A stretch of DNA of 13,799 bases from Sphingobacteriaceae bacterium (GCA_025450155.1 JANWIB010000145.1:1-13799), one strand, 5' to 3'; shown: positions 7,390-13,799, numbered from the stretch's first letter. Numbers and translations: made by a program. The notes: generated from the sequence alone by a model not told the origin.

Positions 7390-8346
7390 TTAGCTTTCCA
7401 ATATTTGTTTCAGAATGGCTTGTGCAGCCCAAACCCGGTTGCCTGCTTGTTGAATGACTACGGAATTAGGCCCGTCTAATAGTTCGGAGGCTAATTCCAG
7501 ATCACGCCGTACAGGAAGACAGTGCATCACTTTTGCCTGGTTGGTTATTTCGAGTTTCTTATTATTTAACATCCAACCTTTGTCATCGGTTAATATTTTG
7601 CCGTAATGGGTGTAGCTCGACCAGTTTTTTACATATACAAAATCGGCATTTTGCAGTGCTTCATTTTGATTATGTGTAACTCTTGTTCTCGAAGTAAACC
7701 TTTCGGCAAGTTCGTATCCTTCGGGATGGGTGATAACAAAATCTACTAAATTTTCTTGTTGCGCTTTAGACATCCATTCGGCAAAGGAATTGGCTACGGC
7801 TTGTGGTAAGGGTTTTACATGTGGCGCCCAGGTTAGCACAACTTTGGGTTTTGCTACTTTTCTGTATTCTTCTATCGTGATTAAATCGGCTAAACTTTGC
7901 AAAGGATGCAACGTGGCGCTTTCTAAACTGATGACGGGAACGTTGCTGAATGCTACAAATTTGTTGAACAACTCTTCACTATAATCTTCTTCTTGGTTTT
8001 GAAGTTTGGGAAAACAGCGTAACCCCAAAATATCGCAATACTGACCCATTACAGCAGCAGCTTCGCGGATGTGCTCTGCGCTTGAGCCATTCATTACTAC
8101 GCCGTCTTGTGTTTCTAAAGCCCAGCCTTCTTTGTCCATGTTCATCACTATGACATTCATCCCTAAATTGAGCGCTGCTTTTTGCGTACTCAGGCGTGTG
8201 CGTAAACTGGGATTAAGGAAAACCAAGCCCAGGGTTTTGTTTTTTCCAAGTTCCTGATAAGCAAAGGGATTACTTTTTAATATTAATGCTTTTTGAACTA
8301 TAGCCTTGATGTCATTTACGTCTTTTACAGACGAGAATAATTTCAT
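7390..8346 (-). CDS. argF': N-succinylornithine (or N-acetylornithine) carbamoyltransferase
   Basis: Transfers the carbamoyl group to N-acylornithine, giving N-acylcitrulline. The 318-residue protein has the carbamoyl-phosphate motif SLRTR (47-51), HPLQ (147-150) and HCLPVRR (275-281). Hallmarks of the acylornithine branch rather than OTCase are the proline-rich loop PHVKPLPQAVANSFAEW (175-191), which forms the knotted region in this branch, and Trp75 in a GWALET context. The key specificity residue, Glu92 in Xanthomonas AOTCase and Pro90 in Bacteroides fragilis SOTCase, aligns with Ala90 here (GSSAEHIREA). Changing Glu92 to Ala converted the Xanthomonas enzyme to the succinyl substrate in published work, so succinylornithine is favoured. 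It sits 5 bp after the small secreted-protein gene. No ordinary argF is seen in the window. Confidence 0.95.
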   Translation of the reverse strand: MKLFSSVKDVNDIKAIVQKALILKSNPFAYQELGKNKTLGLVFLNPSLRTRLSTQKAALNLGMNVIVMNMDKEGWALETQDGVVMNGSSAEHIREAAAVMGQYCDILGLRCFPKLQNQEEDYSEELFNKFVAFSNVPVISLESATLHPLQSLADLITIEEYRKVAKPKVVLTWAPHVKPLPQAVANSFAEWMSKAQQENLVDFVITHPEGYELAERFTSRTRVTHNQNEALQNADFVYVKNWSSYTHYGKILTDDKGWMLNNKKLEITNQAKVMHCLPVRRDLELASELLDGPNSVVIQQAGNRVWAAQAILKQILES

Positions 8347-8351
8347 TTTTA

Positions 8352-9065
8352 TTACAGTATTAAATTTTGAAAATGCCAGGTAAATGGTGTAATAAAAGTT
8401 TTAAATGTTTTTAATTCTTTTAGTGAAAAACTTGACCTTTTTACTGGTTTTAGATTATCTTCAGCAATATTTCCTTTAGCTATATGCATTTTTTTGGTAG
8501 AAAAATTCAAGCTATAATCTCTTATTTCGCCACTGGCTCTATTGGTGTGTGTTGCATCATAACCGATTAGTTTAAATTGATTGTTTTGAAATCGGAATTG
8601 ATAGTTATGATTCGACATTTCCCAGCTACCGGCACTATACCAAATGCGAAATGAGATGTTCAACGTGCCATTTTTTGCAATATTAATTCCATCGAAAGGA
8701 TCATCCATCACGGGATCTTCGTAACTAATAATAAAGGTATTGCTTTGTAAAACGAGACGATAAGTGTTTTTTGAAGCATTTTTAAAAGCAATAGCCAAAA
8801 TGCGGGGGTTTTTATCTATGGTATCTATTCCTAAACCATCATTGAGTACAATATTTTTCGGATCGGTTTTTTGAAGAACAAAAGCAATGTCTTTTATTTT
8901 ATCCTGATTAAGGTCTCCTGAGTCCTGAGCGATAATTCTCCAACCTAAGGGAAGAAAATCATTACTATTTTTTCCACTTTTAGGTAATTGCGGGAAATCA
9001 TTTACCTGAGCAAATAAACCTTTGAAGCAGAGTAAAAATAATAGTGATGTGATCAGCTCCCTCAT
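8352..9065 (-). CDS. Small secreted protein with EF-hand-like loop, function unknown
   Basis: A 237-residue predicted exported protein: MRE, a hydrophobic stretch to about residue 18, then LFA-Q as a likely signal-peptidase I site. After it, GDLNQDKIKDIAFVL (50-64) fits a D-x-N-x-D-x-x-x-D calcium-type loop leading into a beta strand, as in FG-GAP or dockerin-like repeats. The rest looks beta-rich (RILAIAFKN, TFIISYED, LNISFRIWYS, YQFRFQNNQFKLIGYD). I do not recognise the family. Its ATG shares ATGA with the argD stop and its own stop lies 5 bp before argF', so it is locked into the operon between two core arginine genes. The loop resembles that of the XAC2610-like protein further along, but overall similarity was not apparent. 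A role in arginine synthesis is unlikely for an exported protein. Confidence 0.82.
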   Translation of the reverse strand: MRELITSLLFLLCFKGLFAQVNDFPQLPKSGKNSNDFLPLGWRIIAQDSGDLNQDKIKDIAFVLQKTDPKNIVLNDGLGIDTIDKNPRILAIAFKNASKNTYRLVLQSNTFIISYEDPVMDDPFDGINIAKNGTLNISFRIWYSAGSWEMSNHNYQFRFQNNQFKLIGYDATHTNRASGEIRDYSLNFSTKKMHIAKGNIAEDNLKPVKRSSFSLKELKTFKTFITPFTWHFQNLIL

Positions 9066-10195
9066 CTAGTTATTGTTTTTTTAAACGCTTCCAAAAACAT
9101 ATCCGCATGTGCTTTGCTTAAGTTCAACGCCGGAAGTAAACGAATGACATTCGGCTTGGATTCGCCGGTAAAAATATGATGACTGAACAGTAACTCTTTT
9201 TTTATATGGCTTAATTCTTGGGGCAAGTCTATACCGATCATTAAGCCTCTTCCGCGTACTTCTTTAATTTGAGAGAACTGTTTGAGTTCATCTATTAAAT
9301 AGGTTCCCACTTCGCCAGCATGTTGCAGTAGGTTTTCTTCTTCTATTATTTCTAAAACTGATAGGGCTGCAGCACAGGCTAAATGATTACCGCCAAAAGT
9401 GGTTCCTAACATGCCATGCCAGGGTTTAAATTTGGAGGCGATAGAAATTCCGGCAACAGGAAAACCATTACCCATTCCTTTTGCCATCGTATAGATATCA
9501 GCATTTACTGCAGCATAATCATGCGAATAAAACTTTCCACTTCTTCCGTATCCGCACTGTACAGAATCTGCAATGAATACGGAGTTATACTGATCGCATA
9601 ACGAACGGATTTTTTTTAAGAAACTTTCTGATGCTACTTTAATTCCACCCACACCCTGTATCCCCTCGATAATAACAGCAGAAATTTCATTTCCAGACTC
9701 TTTAAAAGCATTTTCTAGGGCTGATTCATCATTATGAGGAAGAAAAATAACATTATCCGTCTGATTTACCGGGGCAACGATCTTAGGATTATCCGTTACT
9801 GCAACAGCCAGCGAAGTACGTCCATGAAAACCACCTTTGAAAGCAATTACCTTTTTACGTTCGTTATAGAAAGAGGAAAGTTTGAGTGCATTCTCATTGG
9901 CTTCTGCACCTGAATTACATAAGAAAAGCTGGTAATCTTCTTTCCCTGATACCTTTCCCAACAGTTCTGCAAGTTGCTCCTGCAAAGGAATAGGTACAGA
10001 ATTAGAGTAAAACCCAATTTTATGAATCTGATCCGTAACACGTTTTACATAATGCGGATGTGTATGTCCGATAGAAATAACCGCATGGCCGCCATAGAGG
10101 TCCAAATACTCTTGTCCATTTTCATCCCAAACCAGGCTACCACTACCTTTGGTGATGGTGATTGGATGGAGTGGGTATACGTCAAATAGTTTCAT
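9062..10195 (-). CDS. argD: N-acylornithine aminotransferase (class III)
   Basis: Converts N-acylglutamate semialdehyde to N-acylornithine using PLP and glutamate. The 377-residue protein has the class III fold landmarks: FLCNSGAEANENALKL (91-106), GGFHGRTSLA (121-130), Asp210 and Gln213 in IADSVQCGYGRSGK (208-221), the Schiff-base Lys239 in MAKGMGNGFPV, and TTFGGN (265-270). The cofactor segment usually reads DE-V/I-Q; here it is DSVQ, so the Glu is replaced by Ser while the PLP-contacting Asp, Val and Gln remain. Length is a little below the common 390-400. The ATG at 10195 is preceded by the repeat array that ends the four-helix-bundle unit. The stop overlaps the next gene as ATGA. The acyl group (acetyl or succinyl) is not decided by this sequence; other class III aminotransferases are less likely given the operon. 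Confidence 0.95.
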   Translation of the reverse strand: MKLFDVYPLHPITITKGSGSLVWDENGQEYLDLYGGHAVISIGHTHPHYVKRVTDQIHKIGFYSNSVPIPLQEQLAELLGKVSGKEDYQLFLCNSGAEANENALKLSSFYNERKKVIAFKGGFHGRTSLAVAVTDNPKIVAPVNQTDNVIFLPHNDESALENAFKESGNEISAVIIEGIQGVGGIKVASESFLKKIRSLCDQYNSVFIADSVQCGYGRSGKFYSHDYAAVNADIYTMAKGMGNGFPVAGISIASKFKPWHGMLGTTFGGNHLACAAALSVLEIIEEENLLQHAGEVGTYLIDELKQFSQIKEVRGRGLMIGIDLPQELSHIKKELLFSHHIFTGESKPNVIRLLPALNLSKAHADMFLEAFKKTITR

Positions 10196-10207
10196 AACTA
10201 GTAGCTG

Positions 10208-10236
10208 AAAGCGTAAAGCTAAAGGCTTAATGCTTT
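10208..10236 (+). repeat. Heptamer array (AAAGC-type), argD side
   Basis: Read on the plus strand this is four imperfect copies of a 7-bp unit close to AAAGCTW: AAAGCGT, AAAGCTA, AAGGCTT and AATGCTT. It overlaps the last codons and stop (10227-10229) of the four-helix-bundle gene. It is the inverted counterpart of the array at 10602-10627. Confidence 0.6.
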
Positions 10237-10586
10237 CTGATTGATTTAATAAGGTTAATTAATTTTGATTTGATGGTGTTGATTTTGTCATTTGCTAAAT
10301 CATAAACCTTATCAGAAATAAATTCTAAGTCTTTGATAAGCAATAAAGCGTATTCGACTTCATGAGCCGAACCTAAAGCAATATCTAAAAAGCTGACAAA
10401 GTCTTTATCGGTATTTCTTCCTGCACCTTCTGCAATATTTAAGGGTATGGAGTAAGAAGCTCTCTTAATCTGACTTTTCAAGCCATATTTTTCAGAATCA
10501 GGCATCTTAGGCAATATGATTTTATAAATAAAAAGGACATTTTCATGAGCCAATTGCCAAACTTCATATTTTTTAAAATCTCTCAT
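10227..10586 (-). CDS. Four-helix-bundle protein (23S rRNA IVP / S23 family)
   Basis: A 119-residue, all-helical protein of the family first met as the ORF inside 23S rRNA intervening sequences and often misnamed ribosomal protein S23. Recognisable features are the opening FKKYEVWQLAHENV (4-17), SQIKRASYSIPLNIAEGAGR (38-57), which is the family's most conserved part, then a stretch matching the usual DF-SFL-IA-GS pattern (62-74) followed by HEVEYALLLIKDL. The biochemical role of the free-standing members is not established; a pentameric bundle and nucleic-acid association have been proposed for relatives. It lies between argC and argD with heptamer arrays on each side, separated by 44 bp from argC and 31 bp from argD, while most other junctions overlap or nearly touch. 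This suggests a later arrival. No 23S rRNA sequence is present here. Confidence 0.9.
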   Translation of the reverse strand: MRDFKKYEVWQLAHENVLFIYKIILPKMPDSEKYGLKSQIKRASYSIPLNIAEGAGRNTDKDFVSFLDIALGSAHEVEYALLLIKDLEFISDKVYDLANDKINTIKSKLINLIKSIRKH

Positions 10587-10601
10587 GTTTAGTATATGAT
10601 T

Positions 10602-10627
10602 GCTTTTAGCTTTTTGCCTTAAGCTTT
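10602..10627 (-). repeat. Heptamer array (AAAGC-type), argC side
   Basis: Read on the minus strand, about four imperfect 7-bp units follow the argC stop: AAAGCTT, AAGGCAA, AAAGCTA and AAAGC. This is the inverted partner of the array at 10208-10236 on the other side of the four-helix-bundle gene, and lies just upstream of that gene's start. Confidence 0.6.
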
Positions 10628-10630
10628 TGA

Positions 10631-11629
10631 CTAAAATGCGGAGCCTTTCAGCCTCAGTCCCATCGTTTCCTGTAGCCCGAACATCAAATTCATATTCTGA
10701 ACAGCCTGTCCCGATGCCCCTTTTAATAAATTATCAATAATGCTCAGTATCATTACTTTGTTGCCATGTTTCTCTACATGAACTAAGCATTTATTAGTAT
10801 TTACAACTTGTTTTAAGTCGATATTTTTTTTGCTGACATGCGTAAATTCATGTCCGACATAATATTCTTGGTATAAATTCTCCAGTTCCTCCTGGCTTAA
10901 ATCACATTCTGTATATATCGAGGCCATAATGCCTCGAGTGAAGTCGCCTCGGTATGGAATAAAGTTGATGCCTTCGGCAAAAGTTGGTTGGAGTTGATGA
11001 ATGCTTTCTCCAATCTCTTTTAAATGCTGATGTTCGAAGGCCTTATAAACAGAGAGATTATTATTTCTCCAGGTGAAATGAGAAGTGGCAGATAAACTTT
11101 GCCCAGCCCCGGTAGATCCTGTTGTTGCAGAAATATGAACTTCGTTTTTCAACAAACCAGCTTTGGCTAAAGGAAGTAGAGCCAATTGTAAACAAGTAGC
11201 AAAGCATCCTGGATTAGCAATATTTTGGGCCGATTTAATCTTATCTTTATTTAGCTCTGGCAAACCATAAACGAAGCTTTTATTAGCAATTGTTGATGAT
11301 TTTCCCAGTCTGAAATCCTGAGATAAGTCGATGATTTTAACAGTATCGTTAACTGAATTCGCTTCTAGAAACTTTTTAGCATCACCGTGTCCAACGCATA
11401 GAAATAATACATCAATATCCTGAAATAAATCGCTAGTAAATTTCAAGTCTGTATCACCAACTAAATCCGTGTGAACGTCATAGATATAGTTACCAGCATT
11501 GCTGTTACTATGCACAAAGGCAATAGTTACTTGGGGATGATTGATCAGAATACGCAACAATTCACCGCCGGTGTATCCGGCTCCGCCGATGATGCCTACT
11601 TTTATTTTAGTAACACTATTCACAATCAT
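10631..11629 (-). CDS. argC: N-acyl-gamma-glutamyl-phosphate reductase
   Basis: NADPH-dependent reduction of N-acylglutamyl phosphate to the semialdehyde. The 332-residue protein opens with the Rossmann motif VGIIGGAGYTGGELLRIL (11-28), contains VYGLPELNKDKI (120-131) and the catalytic Cys142 in NPGCFAT (139-145). The usual active-site histidine region follows further on (ISATTGSTGAG, then the HxxE-type segment FEHQHLKEI). Length is in the usual range for the short ArgC type. The ATG at 11629 forms an ATGA overlap with the argG stop. The TAG stop at 10631 is followed directly by the heptamer array of the inserted four-helix-bundle unit rather than by argD. No defect seen. Whether the acyl group is succinyl or acetyl cannot be told from this sequence. 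Confidence 0.97.
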   Translation of the reverse strand: MIVNSVTKIKVGIIGGAGYTGGELLRILINHPQVTIAFVHSNSNAGNYIYDVHTDLVGDTDLKFTSDLFQDIDVLFLCVGHGDAKKFLEANSVNDTVKIIDLSQDFRLGKSSTIANKSFVYGLPELNKDKIKSAQNIANPGCFATCLQLALLPLAKAGLLKNEVHISATTGSTGAGQSLSATSHFTWRNNNLSVYKAFEHQHLKEIGESIHQLQPTFAEGINFIPYRGDFTRGIMASIYTECDLSQEELENLYQEYYVGHEFTHVSKKNIDLKQVVNTNKCLVHVEKHGNKVMILSIIDNLLKGASGQAVQNMNLMFGLQETMGLRLKGSAF

Positions 11630-12816
11630 TGTTGATTCACTTTGTGGTATATCATCACCTGGTTACCGAATATTTTTGAAAATCCTTTCACATCTTCTCC
11701 TGTCCAGGTGTTATTCATTTCGCCGTAGCTGCCAAATTTGGCCGACATTAAATCGTGTTTAGATTCAATACCGATGATCTGGAAACGATATGGCATCAGC
11801 TCTACAAATACTTTTCCACTCACGGTTTTTTGGGTATCTAGCAGGAAGGATTCTATATTGCGCATTACCGGATCATGGAATTGCCCTTCGTGTAACCAAT
11901 TACCATAAAACGTGGCTAACTGATCTTTCCAGCTTAACTGCCATTTGGTCAACGTATGCTTTTCTAAAGTATGATGCGCTTTAATAATGATAATGGGTGC
12001 AGCCGCCTCAAAGCCAACCCGCCCTTTGATACCGATGATCGTATCGCCAACATGAATATCCCTGCCAATTCCATAAGGTTGGGCTAATTCCTGTAAGGCT
12101 TTTATCACTTCTGGAGGATGATGGTATTCTTTTCCGTTCAAGCCAATCAATTCACCTTTTTCAAATTCAAGTTCTACTTTTTCCGAACCTGTTTTACTTA
12201 CTGGAGTTGGCCAAGCCTCCTCGGGAAGCATTTCGTGAGACGTTAGTGTCTCTTTTCCCCCAACGGAAGTTCCCCATATCCCTTTATTAATGGAATATTT
12301 TGCTTTTTCGGCGTTAAATTCTACACCATGTTTCTTTAAATAGTTAATCTCCTCTTCCCGGCTTAATTTTAAATCGCGAATAGGAGTAATGATCTCCACC
12401 TCGGGAATTAAAATATTAAAGATCATATCAAAACGTACCTGATCGTTTCCTGCTCCGGTTGATCCATGAGCCACATATTCGGCGCCTATCTTTTTAGCAT
12501 ATTCGGCAATAGCGGTTGCCTGGGTAACGCGTTCTGCGCTTACAGAAAGTGGATAGGTGTTGTTTTTTAGTACATTTCCATAGATCAGGTATTTAATACA
12601 GTTGTCGTAATAAGCTTTTACCGAATCAACTGCATGATGAGAAACAATTCCCATAGCATAAGCCCTTTTCTCAATATTTTTTAATTCTTCCTGGGAGAAC
12701 CCGCCGGTATCTACAATAACGGAATGGACTTCTAATCCTAAGTCCTTGGATAAATATATTGCACAATAGGAGGTATCCAATCCGCCGCTAAAGGCTAAAA
12801 CTACTTTCTTTTTCAT
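11626..12816 (-). CDS. argG: Argininosuccinate synthase
   Basis: ATP-dependent condensation of citrulline with aspartate, the penultimate arginine step. The 396-residue protein has the N-type PP-loop FSGGLDTS (9-16), the TGAGNDQVRF segment (around 120-129) with the ATP and aspartate contacts, YSINKGIWG, and TSVGGKETL (about 189-197). The length is typical of the common short class of bacterial ArgG. The ATG at 12816 comes 4 bp after the stop of the leading GNAT and its own stop overlaps argC as ATGA, so it is the second gene of the transcript. No alternate start or frameshift. This arrangement of GNAT, argG, argC, argD is one I associate with Bacteroidota arginine clusters, from memory. Confidence 0.97.
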   Translation of the reverse strand: MKKKVVLAFSGGLDTSYCAIYLSKDLGLEVHSVIVDTGGFSQEELKNIEKRAYAMGIVSHHAVDSVKAYYDNCIKYLIYGNVLKNNTYPLSVSAERVTQATAIAEYAKKIGAEYVAHGSTGAGNDQVRFDMIFNILIPEVEIITPIRDLKLSREEEINYLKKHGVEFNAEKAKYSINKGIWGTSVGGKETLTSHEMLPEEAWPTPVSKTGSEKVELEFEKGELIGLNGKEYHHPPEVIKALQELAQPYGIGRDIHVGDTIIGIKGRVGFEAAAPIIIIKAHHTLEKHTLTKWQLSWKDQLATFYGNWLHEGQFHDPVMRNIESFLLDTQKTVSGKVFVELMPYRFQIIGIESKHDLMSAKFGSYGEMNNTWTGEDVKGFSKIFGNQVMIYHKVNQQ

Positions 12817-12820
12817 GAAG

Positions 12821-13546
12821 TTAGTGTTCTAAAAATTTGATTATCAATGTGGGTATGATAAGAAGCAATTTAGAAGACCCTCTCAGTTTGGCTTCTATCC
12901 GTTCAAATAAGGATGATTTTCTCGAAATCTTTTTTAACTGTTCTTCTAATTTTCTCTTTTCTTCTTCTAATGCCTTGAGTTTATCCTGCAGCTTTTTAGG
13001 CTTCTCTGAATCAGGATCAAAAAGCATAGCGGTACACATGCAATTTTTGCGTCCCTTACTTATTAAAATATCATAATTTATGCAACTTTGGCATCCTTTC
13101 CAGAATTCTTCATCTTGGGTTAATTCCGAATAGGTTACTGGTTCATAACCTAATTCAGAATTGATTTTCATCACTGCCAATCCGGTAGTCAGTCCAAATA
13201 TTTTTGCATCATGATATTTTTCTCTCGAAAGCTCGAAAATTCTCTTTTTAATTTGTTTAGCTAAACCGCTGTTTCTGAATTTTGGGCTGACAATTAAGCC
13301 GGAGTTTACCACAAATTTACCATGACTCCAGGTTTCAATGTAACAAAAACCTGCCCAAGTCCCATCATGGTCCAAGGCAATAACGGCTTTTCCTTCCAGC
13401 ATTTTGTTAGCTACATAATCAGGTGAGCGACGGGCAATGCCTGTGCCTCTGGCTTTGGCCGACTCGGCCATCTCATCGCATATCTGCTGTGCGTATCCGA
13501 TATGTTTTTCGTTTGCAACCCCTACTGAAAATTCGTTCTTTTCCAT
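12821..13546 (-). CDS. GNAT acyltransferase, candidate N-acylglutamate synthase heading the arg operon
   Basis: A 241-residue protein with a GNAT core: ESAKARGTGIARRSPDYV (28-45), GLIVSPKFRNSGLAKQI (83-99) with the acyl-CoA loop R-x-x-G-x-A (Arg91, Gly94, Ala96), and NSELGYEPV. After the core come FWKGCQSC (149-155) and KNCMC (167-171): Cys152, 155, 169 and 171 could bind a metal. A charged coiled-coil (about 183-208) and a hydrophobic end (226-239) follow. No argA or argJ is seen, so this first gene is the obvious candidate to acylate glutamate, with succinyl-CoA or acetyl-CoA; that is inference. An in-frame GTG at 13576 would add 10 residues. I chose the ATG at 13546 because it places the first GNAT strand close to the N-terminus, but either is possible. 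argG starts 4 bp downstream. Confidence 0.85.
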   Translation of the reverse strand: MEKNEFSVGVANEKHIGYAQQICDEMAESAKARGTGIARRSPDYVANKMLEGKAVIALDHDGTWAGFCYIETWSHGKFVVNSGLIVSPKFRNSGLAKQIKKRIFELSREKYHDAKIFGLTTGLAVMKINSELGYEPVTYSELTQDEEFWKGCQSCINYDILISKGRKNCMCTAMLFDPDSEKPKKLQDKLKALEEEKRKLEEQLKKISRKSSLFERIEAKLRGSSKLLLIIPTLIIKFLEH

Positions 13547-13628
13547 TAAGTCGGTATGAAAATATTCTGCTTTCACAGAAAATATGATGTTTAGTATTTA
13601 AATTAAGTGAAATTGTTTGATTAAGATG

Positions 13629-13699
13629 TCCGGAGAATCCGGATAGGGAAGGTGCCAAGTCAAACTCTTGGCATAAGAGGTCGTCGGTATTTTAATACC
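13629..13699. repeat. Cluster of three hairpins upstream of the arg operon
   Basis: Three inverted repeats lie in 71 bp: TCCGGA-GAA-TCCGGA (13629-13643), TGCCAAG with a 7-base loop and CTTGGCA (13653-13673), and GGTAT-TTTA-ATACC (13686-13699). None is followed by a T-run on either strand, so they are not standard intrinsic terminators. They could be a dispersed palindromic repeat, an RNA leader of the arg operon, or structure at the end of the upstream transcript. The first two have G+C-rich stems unlike the AT-rich surroundings. Confidence 0.5.
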
Positions 13700-13799
13700 A
13701 ATTTATCGCCGCTTTTTTTCTCACGCACAATGCCTGCAAAGTCTGTTTTGAACATTGAAGCAACTGTTGTTATGTAAAAAGAAAGGACCATTTCAGTTA
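13660..13799 (-). CDS. Possible C-terminal end of an unidentified gene, cut by right edge
   Basis: A minus-strand frame is open from the right edge to a TGA at 13660-13662, giving 46 codons that end in KYRRPLMPRV. It contains no recognisable motif. The last codons fall inside the hairpin cluster, which argues that the true gene end may be a repeat-derived extension or that the frame is not real. If real, it is the gene before the arg operon in the same direction, about 110 bp from the first operon gene. Low confidence. Confidence 0.25.
   Translation of the reverse strand, partial: TEMVLSFYITTVASMFKTDFAGIVREKKSGDKLVLKYRRPLMPRV

Larger units (their letters stand above)
10201..10633 (-). mobile_element. 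Possible inserted unit: four-helix-bundle gene between inverted heptamer arrays
   Basis: The stretch between the argC stop and the argD start contains only the four-helix-bundle gene and, at each end, an array of an imperfect 7-bp repeat in opposite orientation. The bases ACTA occur at both boundaries (10197-10200 and 10630-10633). Joining the flanks across them would leave the argC TAG followed by TT and the argD ATG, a 2-bp junction like the others in this operon. No transposase is encoded. Insertion is inference; the 4-bp direct repeat may be coincidental. Confidence 0.35.

Noticed and set aside
9847..10041. 64-codon minus-strand frame inside argD
   Set aside because: It is out of frame within a well-supported enzyme gene and lacks independent evidence.
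10585..10595. 11-mer ATGTTTAGTAT near the four-helix-bundle start, also at 13587-13597 before the leading GNAT
   Set aside because: In about 13.8 kb several repeated 11-mers are expected by chance, and it does not match a known promoter element.
13555..13570. TATGAAAATATTCTGC, somewhat like an arginine-repressor (ARG box) operator
   Set aside because: The half-sites are two bases closer than in the usual 18-bp box, and the region lies inside the gene if the GTG start is used. Such AT-rich partial matches are common.
13473..13658. 61-codon minus-strand open frame overlapping the start of the leading GNAT gene
   Set aside because: It overlaps the GNAT coding sequence in another frame, crosses the hairpin region, and its translation has no domain-like pattern.
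13629..13673. Hairpins read as an intrinsic terminator for the gene at the right edge
   Set aside because: Neither stem is followed by a run of T on the minus or plus strand.

Overview
The window is a long, one-directional gene block: every gene I can support lies on the minus strand, so it reads from right to left. It looks like a member of the Bacteroidota, probably a Sphingobacteriales-type bacterium. Reasons: the arginine pathway carries the N-acylornithine carbamoyltransferase variant (argF') instead of ordinary ornithine carbamoyltransferase; there is a free-standing 23S-rRNA-IVP-type four-helix-bundle gene; starts lack clear Shine-Dalgarno sequences; and base composition is moderately AT-rich. 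The genus is inference.

Layout in transcription order. Right edge (13799-13577): the possible end of an unknown reading frame, then a short intergenic stretch with three consecutive hairpins. Then comes the arginine operon: a GNAT acyltransferase (candidate N-acylglutamate synthase), argG, argC, a four-helix-bundle gene flanked by inverted arrays of a 7-bp repeat, argD, a small secreted protein, argF', a secreted two-motif aspartic-protease-like protein, a second secreted protein (XAC2610-like), argB, proC, an M20 deacylase (argE-like), a second GNAT, argH, and a class I/II aminotransferase cut by the left edge. Most junctions are 4-bp ATGA overlaps, 1-bp TAATG overlaps or gaps under 25 bp, which suggests one transcript.

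How they work together. The first GNAT would acylate glutamate, ArgB phosphorylates it, ArgC reduces it and ArgD transaminates it to N-acylornithine. ArgF' carbamoylates this before deacylation, the M20 enzyme releases citrulline, and ArgG and ArgH finish arginine. ProC links the shared glutamate/proline branch. In ArgF' the residue that separates acetyl- from succinyl-ornithine enzymes is Ala90. Published mutant work places Ala on the succinyl side, so I infer a succinylated pathway.

The less ordinary content is the set of non-arginine passengers. The four-helix-bundle unit appears to have been inserted precisely at the argC-argD junction. Three predicted exported proteins sit inside the operon, two of them with EF-hand-like D-x-N-x-D loops. 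I found no tRNA, rRNA, CRISPR array or transposase. No intergenic stretch exceeds 300 bases.
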